DNA of 64,000 nt from Erythrobacteraceae bacterium. Lineage in GTDB: Bacteria > Pseudomonadota > Alphaproteobacteria > Sphingomonadales > Sphingomonadaceae. Under the pieces are notes generated by a model. It searched no databases. It was not told the DNA's origin and worked only from the letters and a program-made list of their open reading frames with translations. This document shows, piece after piece, positions 36,517 through 47,500 of this stretch. Made by a program: the position numbers and the translations under genes. Positions within the stretch are counted from its first letter, which is position 1. Each line of letters begins with the position of its first letter. The stretch spans positions 19,090 to 83,089 of the forward strand of contig JAIYAM010000032.1 of assembly GCA_027489065.1 (NCBI GenBank), written 5' to 3'.

Positions 36517-38715
36517 TCAGAGCCCCGGGGCGCTCAGTTCGAGCTGGACGAATTTGGGAACGGTCTTGTTCTTGTTCGCCTCGCGCCAGGCCGCCAGCGG
36601 GAAAGCGCCGGCGCCCAGCGCCGCGAGCGGAATGCCCGCCTCGGCGAGGCTGTAGGGCGAGATGCGGTGCCGGGTCATGAACCCCCCGCTGCCGTCGCTG
36701 ATCAGGTGGGTCTCGAACTGGAGGCCCTGGCTGTTCTCCGAGGCGTTGGCGACCTTGCTCACCACCAGCTGCCCGTGTCCCAGATCGAGCACGACCTCCG
36801 TGCCGACCGGGACCCCGGCCAGCCCGTTGATGCGCGCGCCGGTCTTGGACAGGTTGCGCAGGATCACGTCGTAGTAGTGATCCTCGTGGATCAATCCAAC
36901 CTTGCGGAAGATGGTGATGCGTTCGGAGCGGTGGCGCGGCGGGCCGCTCGGGCGGAACTCGGCGTCGTGCTCCGCGAATTTTTCGAGCACCTGTTCCTGA
37001 AGCATGGGCCGCGAGAAGATGTAGCCCTGCACGAGGTCAGCGCCGCGTTCACGCACCAGCTGGAGCTCGTCCATCGCCTCGACGCCCTCGGCAACGGTCT
37101 CCATCCCCAGCGCCTTGGCGAGCGCCACGATCGCGGTGATGATCGCGGGGTTGATGTCGCCGTTCTCGGTGCAGCCGCGCACGAAGCTCTGGTCGATCTT
37201 GATCTTGTCGAAGTGGCCGTGCTTGAGGTAGCCGAGCGAGGAATAGCCGGTCCCGAAGTCGTCGAGCGCCAGCCTGACGCCCAACTTCTTCAAATCGCGG
37301 AAGATTGCGTCGACCGTCTCGAGGTCGCCGACGAACACGCTCTCGGTGATTTCCAGCTCGAGCCGACCGGCCGGCAGACCCGAGGCATGCAGCGCATTGG
37401 CAACCGCCTTGCGGAATCCGGGACGGACGAACTGCTTGGCCGAGACGTTGACCGCAACGCGGATCGTCTCGGGCCAGGCGAGCGCGTCGGTGCAGGCCTG
37501 CTTCAGGGCCATCTCGCCGATGCGGATGATGAGGTCGTCGTTCTCGGCGATCGGAATGAAATGGGCAGGGCTGATATCGCCTGCCTCTTCGTCGTGCCAG
37601 CGCAGCAGCGCCTCGAAGCATTTGACCTCGTTGGTCTCGGGATCGACCAGCGGCTGGTAGGCCAGCTTCAGCTCGTCCTTGTCGACCGCGTCGCGCAACC
37701 GGTCGCCAAGCATGGCGGTCTTCGAGGCCGCGTCGCGCAACTCGCTGGTGAAGAAGCAGAATGTGCCGCCGCGGGTCTCCTTGGCGGAATAGAGCGCCAT
37801 GTCCGCGGCCCGCGTCAACTCTTCGGCCTCGACCCCGTCATAGGGCGCAATCGCGATCCCGACCGAGGTGCCGATGATCGCGCGGCGACCGTTGATCTGG
37901 TAGGGCTGGGAGATCGACTGGACGATGCGGTTGGCGAGTTCGCCAAGGGTCCCGCGGTCGTCCATGTCGGGAAGCAGCACCTGGAATTCGTCCCCGCCGA
38001 GCCGTCCGACCTCGCCTGCGTCCTTGACGATCGAGGAAAGGCGCTGCGCAACCTGCTTCAGCAGCTCGTCGCCCGCGGGGTGGCCCATGGTGTCGTTGAC
38101 CTGCTTGAAGCGGTCGAGATCGAGCATCATCAGGGCGCAGCTGCGCTTGGTGGCGCGGAAGGCGGCAAGGATCGCGGAGAGGCGCTCGCCCAGCTTGCGG
38201 CGATTGGCGAGGCCGGTGAGTTCGTCGACCTGCGACTGGCGCGCGACCTGGGTCTCGTAGGCATACTGCGCCGAAATATCGACCGCGCTGCCGCGATAGC
38301 CCTGGAACTTGCCCTTGGCGTCGATCAGCGCCCGTCCGTTCAGGCGCCACCAGCGGGTCGAACCGCGTGCGGAGGGCACCGCGACGACCTGCTCGTCGAG
38401 CTTGGAGCGGGCCTTGAGCTTGAAAGCGAGGCTGCGTTGCCCGCTGGCGGTGCCTTCCTCATCGGCATCGAGAAACACACGGGTAAGCGGCGTTCCGATC
38501 AGCGTGTCGCGCTCCGCGCCGAGGTCGGCGAGCGCGCGCTGCGACAGGAAGCTGAGGCGGTCCTCGGCGTCGGTAGCCCAGAACATGCCGATGCCCAGTT
38601 CCTCGACGTCGCCCAGCACAACGCTGCGCTCGGGCCGGTTTGCCGGTCCGGCGCCATTCCCCTCGGGGGCTGCGCGAGCGGAGTCGCGCGCGGGTCTGCG
38701 AAAGCCAAGCGCCAT
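36517..38715 (-). CDS. PAS-GGDEF-EAL-PilZ cyclic-di-GMP protein
   Basis: 732 aa. Domains in order: PAS-like (about 35-150), GGDEF (about 155-320, with intact RLGGDEF), EAL (about 335-590, with EALLRW, DDFGTGYSS and the QGYIFSRPM end) and a C-terminal PilZ-like domain (about 610-690, RNLSKTGARI). Active motifs for both diguanylate cyclase and phosphodiesterase are present, so it may make, degrade and bind c-di-GMP. No TM segments, so cytoplasmic. It is divergent from the propionyl-CoA synthase gene. Confidence 0.88.
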   Translation of the reverse strand: MALGFRRPARDSARAAPEGNGAGPANRPERSVVLGDVEELGIGMFWATDAEDRLSFLSQRALADLGAERDTLIGTPLTRVFLDADEEGTASGQRSLAFKLKARSKLDEQVVAVPSARGSTRWWRLNGRALIDAKGKFQGYRGSAVDISAQYAYETQVARQSQVDELTGLANRRKLGERLSAILAAFRATKRSCALMMLDLDRFKQVNDTMGHPAGDELLKQVAQRLSSIVKDAGEVGRLGGDEFQVLLPDMDDRGTLGELANRIVQSISQPYQINGRRAIIGTSVGIAIAPYDGVEAEELTRAADMALYSAKETRGGTFCFFTSELRDAASKTAMLGDRLRDAVDKDELKLAYQPLVDPETNEVKCFEALLRWHDEEAGDISPAHFIPIAENDDLIIRIGEMALKQACTDALAWPETIRVAVNVSAKQFVRPGFRKAVANALHASGLPAGRLELEITESVFVGDLETVDAIFRDLKKLGVRLALDDFGTGYSSLGYLKHGHFDKIKIDQSFVRGCTENGDINPAIITAIVALAKALGMETVAEGVEAMDELQLVRERGADLVQGYIFSRPMLQEQVLEKFAEHDAEFRPSGPPRHRSERITIFRKVGLIHEDHYYDVILRNLSKTGARINGLAGVPVGTEVVLDLGHGQLVVSKVANASENSQGLQFETHLISDGSGGFMTRHRISPYSLAEAGIPLAALGAGAFPLAAWREANKNKTVPKFVQLELSAPGL

Positions 38716-38907
38716 GCTTTGTCCTCGTCCGGGTCGGCTGGGTACGCCGCTCCGTGCCGTCGGCCATAAGCGGGGCGTGGTTTACAAAGCGTTAGCCGCG
38801 CCTCGCCACGGTCACGAGGGCCGCGCATCACGCCTGCGGAACCCTTTCGCCTATCCCGCGTTATCGGCAGGTGCGGCGTTCTTGGCATTTTCTTGCCGGG
38901 GCGGCGC

Positions 38908-41900
38908 ATGCCGTGTAATTTTGATGCAATACCGCCAGGCGTTCGGGATCGCGCTTTCGAGTTTTTGCGACTTTCGGGGGACGAGACCATTTCTGTCACC
39001 ACTCTGCCGGTAACGACGCCCGACGCGTTGACCAACCCTGTGCGCAACCGCGCCGACTGGGAGGCCATGCGTGCCGCCGCGCTCGCTGATCCGGGTGCGT
39101 TCCATGGCAGCATCGCCGCCAAGGGCATGCATTGGTTCGTTGGGGATGTCGGTGCCGCAGGAGCGTGGCTGGCGCTGGGCGAGGACGGAAGCTGGCACGG
39201 CTGGGACGCCGCCTCGGCCGCGCCTGTCAGCCCCGATCTGCCGGATGATTTCACCCCCTGGCATACCGGCTTTGACGGTTCGAACCCGCCTCACTGGCGC
39301 TGGTTTGTCGGCGGGCGCACCAACGCCGCTTTCTCCGAACTCGACCGTCACGTACTCGCCGGACATGGGGCCGAAGCCGCGCTGATCTTCGAGGGCGACC
39401 GCTGGGACATGAGCGCGAACGGTGGCAAGGGCGCGCCGATCGACTGCTTCACGATCAGCCGCAAGCGCCTGCTGCTCGAAGTCGCCAAGTGCGCCGTCGC
39501 GCTGGAGGCGCTCGGCCTCAAGCCGGGCGACCGCATGGCATTGAACATGCCGAGCATCGTGCCGCAGATCTATTGGACCGAGGCCGCCAAGCGCATGGGC
39601 GTGGTCTACACGGCGGTGTTCGGCGGCTTTTCCGACAAGACCCTGTCGGACCGCATCGCCGACACTGGCGCGCGGGTGATCGTCACTTCCGATGGCAGCT
39701 ACCGCAACGCGCAGGTTGCCGCCTTCAAGAACGCCTATACCGATCCGGCGCTCGACAATTTCGTGCCCGTGACAACGGCGCTCGAGATTTTGGGCGGGCT
39801 TGATCTTAAACTGCCGGAAGGCGGCCACGAAACGATCCTCGCGACCGTGCGCGAAGCGCTGTCGGGAGAGATCACGGTCGATCGTTCCGACGTGATGCGC
39901 GGCGTGGGCAGGGCGCTCATCAACCTCGGCGCGGAAGGCCGCATCACCACCGCGGACGCCGCCCGTGTGCGGATCGCGATCGCCTCCAGCCTCGTCACCC
40001 TGCCGCCGCGCGTCGAGGCGGTGATCGTGTGCCGCCACACGCACCAGCCCGACATGATCTGGCGCGAGGAGCGCGACCGCTGGAGCCACGAGCTGACCGA
40101 TGCCGCGCTCGTCTCCGTGCTCGAGAAGGCGCGCGCAGCAGGCTTCGACGTCCATGGCGAGGCCGAGCTCCTGGCGCTCCCCGACAGCGATTTCGTGCGC
40201 GCGATCTGGGCTTCGTCCAAGCCCCTCGCGGTTGACGCCGATTACCCGATGTTCTTCATCTACACCTCGGGCAGCACCGGCAAGCCGAAGGGGATCGTGC
40301 ATTCCCACGGCTATGCCGCGGGCGTTGCCGAGACGATGAAGGCGAGCTTTGACGCGCGCCCCGGCGACACGCTGTTCGTGGTCGCCGATCCGGGCTGGAT
40401 CACCGGGCAGAGCTACCTGATCTGCGCGCCGCTGATGACGCGGGTAACAAGCCTTGTCTCCGAAGGCTCGCCGGTCTTCCCCCACGCGGGCCGCTTTGCC
40501 TCCATGATCGAGCGGCACAATGTGCGCATCTTCAAGGCGGGGGTGACCTTCCTCAAGGCGATCATGTCGGACCCGGCAAACCTCGCCGAGCTCGAACGCT
40601 ACGACATGAGCGGGCTGCGCGTCGCCACCTTCTGCGCCGAGCCGGTCAGCCCGAGCGTGCAGGCCTTCGGGATGGAGCACGTCACCCCGCGCTACATCAA
40701 CTCCTACTGGGCGACCGAGCACGGCGGCATCGCCTGGACGCACATGTTCGCTAATGACGACTTCCCCTTGCGCCCTGACGCGCACGCCTATCCGCTGCCG
40801 TGGATCGTCGGCGACGTGTGGGTTGAGGACGAGACGAGCGGCACCTCCGACGCGCCCTTTGCCCGATCGGGCGAAGGCGGCGTGTCCTGGCGCCGCGCCG
40901 CAACCGGCGAGAAGGGTGAGATCGTCATCGCCGCGCCTTACCCCTACCTCGCGCGCACCATCTGGGGCGATATCGCGGGCTTCAAGGTCGAAGACGGCCG
41001 CGTCGATCCCGCTTGGCGCGGCGATGCGGCTCGCTGGGAGGACGGTTATTGGCGGCGCTGGAAAGGCGCCTGGGCCTACACCCAGGGCGACTTCGCGATC
41101 CAGCATGCCGATGGCTCCTTCTCGTTCCACGGCCGCTCGGACGATGTCATCAATGTCTCGGGCCACCGCATGGGCACCGAGGAAATCGAGGGCGCGGTGC
41201 TGCGCGACAAGGCGCTCGCGCCGGATTCGCCGGTCGGCAACGTGCTGGTGGTCGGCGCCCCGCACCGCGAGAAAGGGCTGACCCCGCTCGCCTTCGTGGT
41301 CCCGGTCGCAGGCCGCAAGCTCACCCACGAGGACAAGCGCCGGTTGTTCGACCTCGTGCGCACCGAGAAGGGCGCGGTCGCGGTGCCGGCGGACTTCATC
41401 GAGGTCTCGCAGTTCCCCGAAACGCGCTCGGGCAAATACATGCGCCGCATGGTCCGTGCGCTGGTGGTGGGCGAGGATGTCGGTGACGTCACGACGCTCA
41501 GGAACCCCGAGGCGCTCGACGAGCTGCGCAAGGTCATCGGCGATTGGCAGCGCAAGCAGCGCATGAGCGACGAGCAGGCGCTGTTCGACCGCCACCGCTA
41601 TTTCCTCGTGCAGTACAACACGGTTGCGCCGGGCAAGCAGGTCGCGACGGTCACGGTCACCAACGCGCCGGTCAATGCGCTGAACGAGCGCGCGATCGAC
41701 GAGCTGGTGCTGGTCACCTCGACCCTTGCGCGCGACGAGAATGTCGTGGCGGTGGTGTTCACCGGCGAGGGCACGTCTTCCTTCGTGGCCGGTGCGGACA
41801 TCCGCCAGATGCTCGAGGAGATCCACACGGTCGACGAGGCGATGGTGCTCCCCAACAACGCGCACCTCGCGTTCCGCACCATCGAGAGCATGGGCAAGCC

Positions 41901-44481
41901 CTGCATCGCGGCAGTGCAGGGCGTGGCGCTGGGCGGCGGCATGGAGTTCGCGCTCGCCTGCCATTACCGCGTCGCCGAGCCCGTCGCGCGCTTCGGCCAG
42001 CCCGAAATCCGGCTGCGGCTGCTCCCCGGCTATGGCGGCACGCAGCGCCTCCCGCGTCTTCTCGCCGACCGTCGCGGAGCGGAAGGCGTGCGCGATGCGC
42101 TCGACCTGATCCTTGGCGGGCGCAGCATTACGGCGGATGAGGCGGCCGATGTCGGCGTGGTCGATCATCTGGTCGACGGCGCGGAAGATGCGCTTTCGGC
42201 GGCCCATGCGGCGGTGCGCGACTTCGTGCGGCACGGCGCCGGTTCCGCGCTCGGCCAAGCTTTTGCCGAACGGCAGGCAGCGGTCACGCGCTGGGACACG
42301 GCGGCGGATGTGTCGCTCGACACGGTGCTGAAGGACGACTTCCTCGCGCGCATCCTGCGCCAGCTCGATTGGGCAGGGCGCGGTCAGGCTGGCGCACGCG
42401 CGCTCGACGCGGTGCGCGTGGGCCTCGAGCAGGGAATCACCGCAGGTCTCGCCCGCGAGGCCAAGCTGTTTGCCGAAGCCATCGTCGATCCGGAAGGCGG
42501 CAAGACCGGCATCCGGCAGTTCATGGACAAGGTTGCGCCCCCGCTTCCGGTGCGGCGCGATGGCGTGTGGATCGATGCCGAGCACGAGATGCGTGCGCAA
42601 GCATTGGAGGCAGCAGGCGATCTGCTTCCCGTGGGAGCGCCCTTCTATCCGGGCGTGACCCCGATCCCGCGTCACCAATATGCCTTCGGCATCGCCCGCG
42701 ACCCCGACACCGGCCAGCCGCGCTTCGGCCCTCCGGCGAGCCACGAGAAGGAGCTGATCGTCAAGGTGCCGGAGCCCGCGCCCAACGAGGCGCTGCTCTA
42801 CATGCTGACCAGCGAGGTCAACTTCAACGACATCTGGGCGCTGACCGGGATCCCCGTCTCGCCCTTCGACAGCCACGAAGAGGACGTGCAGATCACCGGA
42901 TCAGGCGGCATCGCGCTGGTCGCGGCGCTCGGGTCGGAGACGCGCGCACAGGGGCGGATCAAGGTCGGCGATCTGGTGACGGTCTATTCCGGCACCAACG
43001 ATCTGCTCAGCCCGCTCGTCGGCAATGATCCGATGTATGCGGACTTCAGCATCCAGGGCTACGAGACCGAGACGGGGAGCCATGCGCAGTTCCTGACCGT
43101 GCAGGCCCCGCAGATGCACAAGGTGCCGCCCGATCTCACGCTGGAGCAGGCGGGAAGCTATGTGCTCAACCTCGGCACCATCGCGCGCTGCCTGTTCACG
43201 ACCTTGCAGATCGCGCCGGGACGGACTTTGTTCGTCGAAGGCGCGGCGACGGGGACGGGGCTCGATGCGCTGCGCTCGTCGGTGCGCACCGGCTTGCAGG
43301 TGACGGGGCTCGTTTCCTCGGAAGAGCGGGCGAGCTTCATCACGCAGGTGCAAGGCGCTGTCGGGGCGATCAACCGCAAGGATGCGCGCTTTGCAGGCCT
43401 TTATTCGGTTGTCCCGGAGGACAAGGCAGAAGCGCAAGCCTGGGAAGCCGCCGGCGCGCCGCTGGTCGAAGAGTTCAAGGCATTGAACGGCGGGAAGCTC
43501 GCCGATTACGTCGTGAGCCACGCAGGCGAAACGGCCTTCCCGCGCTCGTTCCAGCTCTTGGCCGAGAACGGCACGCTCGCCTTCTACGGCGCGTCGTCGG
43601 GCTATCACTTCAGCTTCATGGGCAAGCCGGGGACGGCCACGCCCGAGGAAATGCTCCGCCGTGCGGCCCTGAGGGGCGGCGAGGCGGTGCTGATCTTCTA
43701 CGGGCCGGGATCGTCCGAATTGCTTGACGAGACGGGCCTCGAAATGATCGAGGCCGCGCGCCGCTTCAACGCACGCTCTGTCATCGCCACCACCACCGAC
43801 GGCCAGCGCGAGTTCCTGCAATCGCTGGGTCTCGAGGATGCCATCGAAGGCATCGTCAGCCTCGAAGCCATTCGCCGCCGCGAGGGGGCGAACTTCCACT
43901 GGCCCGACACCATGCCGCGCCTGCCCGATGCCAAGGTCGATATCGAGGTCTTCAAGGCGGCCGTGCGCGACTATCAGGACCGGGTGATGAAGCCCTTCGG
44001 CACTGCCGTCGGCAAGATCCTGCGTTCGCCCGACAACCCGCGCGGCAACCCCGATCTGGTGTTCGAGCGGGCAGGGCAGGACACGCTCGGCATCTCGACC
44101 TCGCTGGTGAAGCCCTTCACCGGGCGGGTGATCTTTGCCGAAGATCTCACCGGCTGCCGCTTCACCTTCTACGCCCCGCAGGTCTGGACCCGCCAGCGCC
44201 AGATCCTGATGCCGACCGCCTCGATCCTCGGCACGCACCTGTGCAACGCCTACGAGGTCGCGCGCATGAACGACATGATCGCCGCGGGCCTGCTCGAAGT
44301 GACCGAGCCCGAGGTTGTGGCGTGGGACGGCTTGCCCGAAGCACACCAGGCGATGTGGGAGAACCGGCACACCGGCTCGACCTACGTGGTCAATCATGCG
44401 CTGCCCGAAATGGGTCTCAGAAGCCGCGACGCGCTGCTTGAGGCATGGGCAGCAGCCGCATCCGGGGAACCGGACGGCTGA
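38908..44481 (+). CDS. pcs: Propionyl-CoA synthase, trifunctional fusion
   Basis: About 1,857 aa, close to Chloroflexus Pcs. It converts 3-hydroxypropionate to propionyl-CoA. From ATG 38908, the acyl-CoA synthetase domain (to about 880) carries YTSGSTGKPKG at 452-462 and the adenylation lysine Lys843 in ETRSGKYMRR. The enoyl-CoA hydratase domain (about 890-1230) has both catalytic Glu residues, Glu1013 (GGGMEFAL) and Glu1033 (GQPEIRL). The enoyl-CoA reductase domain (about 1270-1857) has the NADPH loop EGAATGTG near 1444. The start is uncertain: ATG 38908, TTG 38893, TTG 38965, or an ATT at 38989 that has a much better ribosome site (GGGGGACGAG). Known from Chloroflexus and Erythrobacter. Confidence 0.93.
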   Translation: MPCNFDAIPPGVRDRAFEFLRLSGDETISVTTLPVTTPDALTNPVRNRADWEAMRAAALADPGAFHGSIAAKGMHWFVGDVGAAGAWLALGEDGSWHGWDAASAAPVSPDLPDDFTPWHTGFDGSNPPHWRWFVGGRTNAAFSELDRHVLAGHGAEAALIFEGDRWDMSANGGKGAPIDCFTISRKRLLLEVAKCAVALEALGLKPGDRMALNMPSIVPQIYWTEAAKRMGVVYTAVFGGFSDKTLSDRIADTGARVIVTSDGSYRNAQVAAFKNAYTDPALDNFVPVTTALEILGGLDLKLPEGGHETILATVREALSGEITVDRSDVMRGVGRALINLGAEGRITTADAARVRIAIASSLVTLPPRVEAVIVCRHTHQPDMIWREERDRWSHELTDAALVSVLEKARAAGFDVHGEAELLALPDSDFVRAIWASSKPLAVDADYPMFFIYTSGSTGKPKGIVHSHGYAAGVAETMKASFDARPGDTLFVVADPGWITGQSYLICAPLMTRVTSLVSEGSPVFPHAGRFASMIERHNVRIFKAGVTFLKAIMSDPANLAELERYDMSGLRVATFCAEPVSPSVQAFGMEHVTPRYINSYWATEHGGIAWTHMFANDDFPLRPDAHAYPLPWIVGDVWVEDETSGTSDAPFARSGEGGVSWRRAATGEKGEIVIAAPYPYLARTIWGDIAGFKVEDGRVDPAWRGDAARWEDGYWRRWKGAWAYTQGDFAIQHADGSFSFHGRSDDVINVSGHRMGTEEIEGAVLRDKALAPDSPVGNVLVVGAPHREKGLTPLAFVVPVAGRKLTHEDKRRLFDLVRTEKGAVAVPADFIEVSQFPETRSGKYMRRMVRALVVGEDVGDVTTLRNPEALDELRKVIGDWQRKQRMSDEQALFDRHRYFLVQYNTVAPGKQVATVTVTNAPVNALNERAIDELVLVTSTLARDENVVAVVFTGEGTSSFVAGADIRQMLEEIHTVDEAMVLPNNAHLAFRTIESMGKPCIAAVQGVALGGGMEFALACHYRVAEPVARFGQPEIRLRLLPGYGGTQRLPRLLADRRGAEGVRDALDLILGGRSITADEAADVGVVDHLVDGAEDALSAAHAAVRDFVRHGAGSALGQAFAERQAAVTRWDTAADVSLDTVLKDDFLARILRQLDWAGRGQAGARALDAVRVGLEQGITAGLAREAKLFAEAIVDPEGGKTGIRQFMDKVAPPLPVRRDGVWIDAEHEMRAQALEAAGDLLPVGAPFYPGVTPIPRHQYAFGIARDPDTGQPRFGPPASHEKELIVKVPEPAPNEALLYMLTSEVNFNDIWALTGIPVSPFDSHEEDVQITGSGGIALVAALGSETRAQGRIKVGDLVTVYSGTNDLLSPLVGNDPMYADFSIQGYETETGSHAQFLTVQAPQMHKVPPDLTLEQAGSYVLNLGTIARCLFTTLQIAPGRTLFVEGAATGTGLDALRSSVRTGLQVTGLVSSEERASFITQVQGAVGAINRKDARFAGLYSVVPEDKAEAQAWEAAGAPLVEEFKALNGGKLADYVVSHAGETAFPRSFQLLAENGTLAFYGASSGYHFSFMGKPGTATPEEMLRRAALRGGEAVLIFYGPGSSELLDETGLEMIEAARRFNARSVIATTTDGQREFLQSLGLEDAIEGIVSLEAIRRREGANFHWPDTMPRLPDAKVDIEVFKAAVRDYQDRVMKPFGTAVGKILRSPDNPRGNPDLVFERAGQDTLGISTSLVKPFTGRVIFAEDLTGCRFTFYAPQVWTRQRQILMPTASILGTHLCNAYEVARMNDMIAAGLLEVTEPEVVAWDGLPEAHQAMWENRHTGSTYVVNHALPEMGLRSRDALLEAWAAAASGEPDG

Positions 44482-44545
44482 CTTGCGCGTTGCGCAATTT
44501 GAAACGTTCTTCGCTCTCCTCCCCAGAGATTGAACGAAACACAAA

Positions 44546-44562
44546 GCGAAGCATGGCTTCGC
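44546..44562 (+). promoter_or_regulatory. Hairpin in the pcs-mcr spacer
   Basis: GCGAAGC and GCTTCGC form a 7-bp perfect stem around ATG, 26 bases before the mcr start and just ahead of its ribosome site GAGGAGAGAG. It could tune translation or mark a processing point in the 106-base spacer. No strong promoter is evident there. Confidence 0.35.
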
Positions 44563-44587
44563 GGTAATTTCTGTGAGGAGAGAGCTT

Positions 44588-47500
44588 ATGGCCAAATCGA
44601 AAGCCGCCGCCGCCGCGCCCGCCTTGCAGGGCGACGTCCCGGGCCGTCTGGCCGGCAAGATCGCCGTCGTCACTGGCGCGGCGGGCAATCTGGGCGGACA
44701 TATCGTCAGCCACTACCTTGCAGAGGGCGCAACCGTCGTCATGACGGGCCGCACCCCTGACCGCACCAAGGCCGCCGCCGAGGCGCTGCTCAAGGCGACC
44801 GGCGCGGATCCCTCGCGGCTTGCGACAGTCGCGCTCGACGGCGGGGACATCGCCTCGGTGCGCGCCGCGATCGACGAGGTGGTCAAGCAGTTCGGCCGCA
44901 TCGACATTCTCGTCAACAATGCCGGGAGCGCCGGGCCCAAGCAGCCGATCGAGAACCTGCCCTTGTCGGCCGAGGAACTCGGCGGCCTCCAGAAGAAGGG
45001 CTCGACCGACAGCGAGACCGTGGGCGATGCGCTGCGCAACATCTTCGGGGTCGCCTTCAACGTCGCTCGCGTCGCCGCAGCCCACATTCCCGAGGGCGGC
45101 TCGATCATCAATGTGTCGACGATCTTCAGCCGCACGCCCTATTATGCGCGCGCGGCCTATGTCGTCCCCAAGGCGGCGATGAACGCGTGGAGCCGCGAAT
45201 TGTCGCTGGAGCTCGGCCCCAGGGGCATCCGGGTGAACCTCGTCTACCCCGGGCCGATCGAAAGCGAGCGCATCCGCAACGTGTTCGCCGCCATGGACAC
45301 CGCGCGCGGGGACGAGGCCGGCACCACCGCCAACCAGTTCTTCGACATGATGAGCCTGGAACGCGCCACCGGCGGCAACGCAAAGGCCAAGACCTTCCCC
45401 ACGCCCACGGACATCGCCACCACCTGCGTCTTCCTCGGCAGTGACGAGAGCGCGGCCTATAATGGCCACGATTTCGAAGTCACCCACGGCATGACCGTGC
45501 GCAAGGAAGAGCGCGCGACGTACCTTGCCCGGCCGACGATGCGCTCGATGGACGGCACCGGCCTCGCCGTGCTTGTTGCCGCGGGAGACGATTGGGAGGA
45601 AGCGCTCGAAATCGCACAGGTGCAGCTCGCTTGCGGGGCCGAAGTCGTGCTCGGCCTGCCGCGCGCTGCCGACGTCGCCATTGCCGAGAAGCGCTGTGCG
45701 GCAATGGGCCTGTCCGACAAGCTCGCCATCATCCGCTTCAGCCGCAAGGACGCGGCCGGGATGGAAAATGCGCTCGAGGATTACACCAAGGGCGGCACGC
45801 CGATCAGCGGCGCGCTGTTCCTGCCGATGCTTGGCGCGGGCGAACTTGCCGGCGCGCTGACCGAGGCCGATGACGGCGTGGTCGAGGCGCTGATGGACGC
45901 CGAACTGGCTGGCAACATGGCGCTCGCCCGGACACTCAGCCGCTACTGGAAGCGCCACGACAATCTGCTTCAGCCGCCGCGTTTCGTGTTCGTCAGCCAT
46001 GCGAGCGACGGCAAGGGCGACATCTACGCCCACATCCTTCGCGCCGCGACCGAGCAGCTGATCCGCATCTGGCGCGACGAGAGCGCGGTCGACACCGCCC
46101 ATGGGCGTCGTCGGCAAGCGGAGTGGGGCAACCAGATCGTCCGCTTCACCAACACGGAAGCGGAGAACATCCGCTTCACCGCAGGCCATGCGGCGCGCAT
46201 CCTGCTCAAGGAAAGCAAGCTCGGCGAGATCACGCTCTATGTGCCTGCGAACATCGGCGAGGCCACCGGCGCGCGCAAGGCGATGCCCGGCTTCTCGGAG
46301 AACATCACCGGGCTGCACCTCGGCAAGGTCGCGCTGATCACCGGCGGTTCGGCAGGGATCGGCGGACAGGTCGCGCGCCTGCTGGCGCTCGCCGGAGGCA
46401 AGGTGATGATGGTCGCCCGCCGCGAAAGCGAGCTGGCGGTCGCCCGCGCGAGGATCGTCAGCGAGCTTGAGGACATCGGCTTTGCGGGCGTCGAGCGCCG
46501 GGTGCAGACCCTCGCCAATGTCGACGTCAGCAATTTTGAATCGCTCAAAGGCGCGGTCGACGCGACGCTCAAGGCCTTCGGGCGGATCGACTACCTCATC
46601 AACAACGCCGGCGTCGCGGGCGCGGAGGACATGGTCGTCGACATGGGGGTCGATGCCTGGAACTACACGCTCGATGCGAACCTCGTGTCGAACTACTTCC
46701 TGATGCACCACGTCGCGCCGCTGATGAAGGCGCAAGGCTCGGGCTACATCCTCAACGTCTCGTCCTATTTCGGCGGGGAGAAATATCTCGCGGTCGCCTA
46801 CCCCAACCGCGCCGACTACGCCGTGTCCAAGGCCGGACAGCGCGCGATGGTCGAGAGCATGGCGCGCTATCTCGGCCCGGAGGTGCAGTTCAACGCGATT
46901 GCGCCGGGGCCGGTCGACGGGGATCGCCTCTCGGGTACCGGCGGCAAGCCCGGCCTGTTCGAGCGGCGTGGCAAGCTGATCCTCGAGAACAAGCGCCTGC
47001 ACGCCGTCCACGCCGCCGCGATCAAGGCGATCCGGCGCGGCGTGCGGGTCGAGGCGGTGCTCGCGCGGCTCGCGCGCAACGACACCGTCAAGATGAGCCA
47101 CGACACCAATAACCCGCACGAATTGCGCGAACTCGCGCTGGCCTGCGCGCGCGAGGGGGATGGCACCTGCACCTGGGACCAGTACCTGCTGACCCCCGGC
47201 ATCGCCGCCGCGCTGATCGGGCGGCTGCGCCAGGCGGGCCTGTTCCTCGATGCGCCCGAATGGAACGATCGCCCCGCCACGCCTGAAAGCGACGCCGACT
47301 GGCTGCTGCGCGTGCCGCCGGAGAACGCGCCCTTCCTCCCCGCCGACAAGATCGCTGTCGAGGCCAACAAGGTCGGGACCGGGGTGCTCTCCAAGCTCTA
47401 TCTCGGCAAGATGCCGACCGAGCACGACGTGGCGCAGGCGACCGTATTCTTCCTCGCCGACCGCGCCGTTTCGGGCGAGACCTTCATGCCCTCGGGCGGC

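Noticed and set aside
38851..42876. Very long open frame on the minus strand opposite pcs
   Set aside because: It mirrors the GC3-biased pcs codons; the translation is His/Arg/Asp-rich without domains, and pcs on the plus strand has intact catalytic motifs.
44417..47425. Long minus-strand frame opposite mcr
   Set aside because: A shadow of the high-GC mcr gene; composition is unlike a folded protein and no start site fits.
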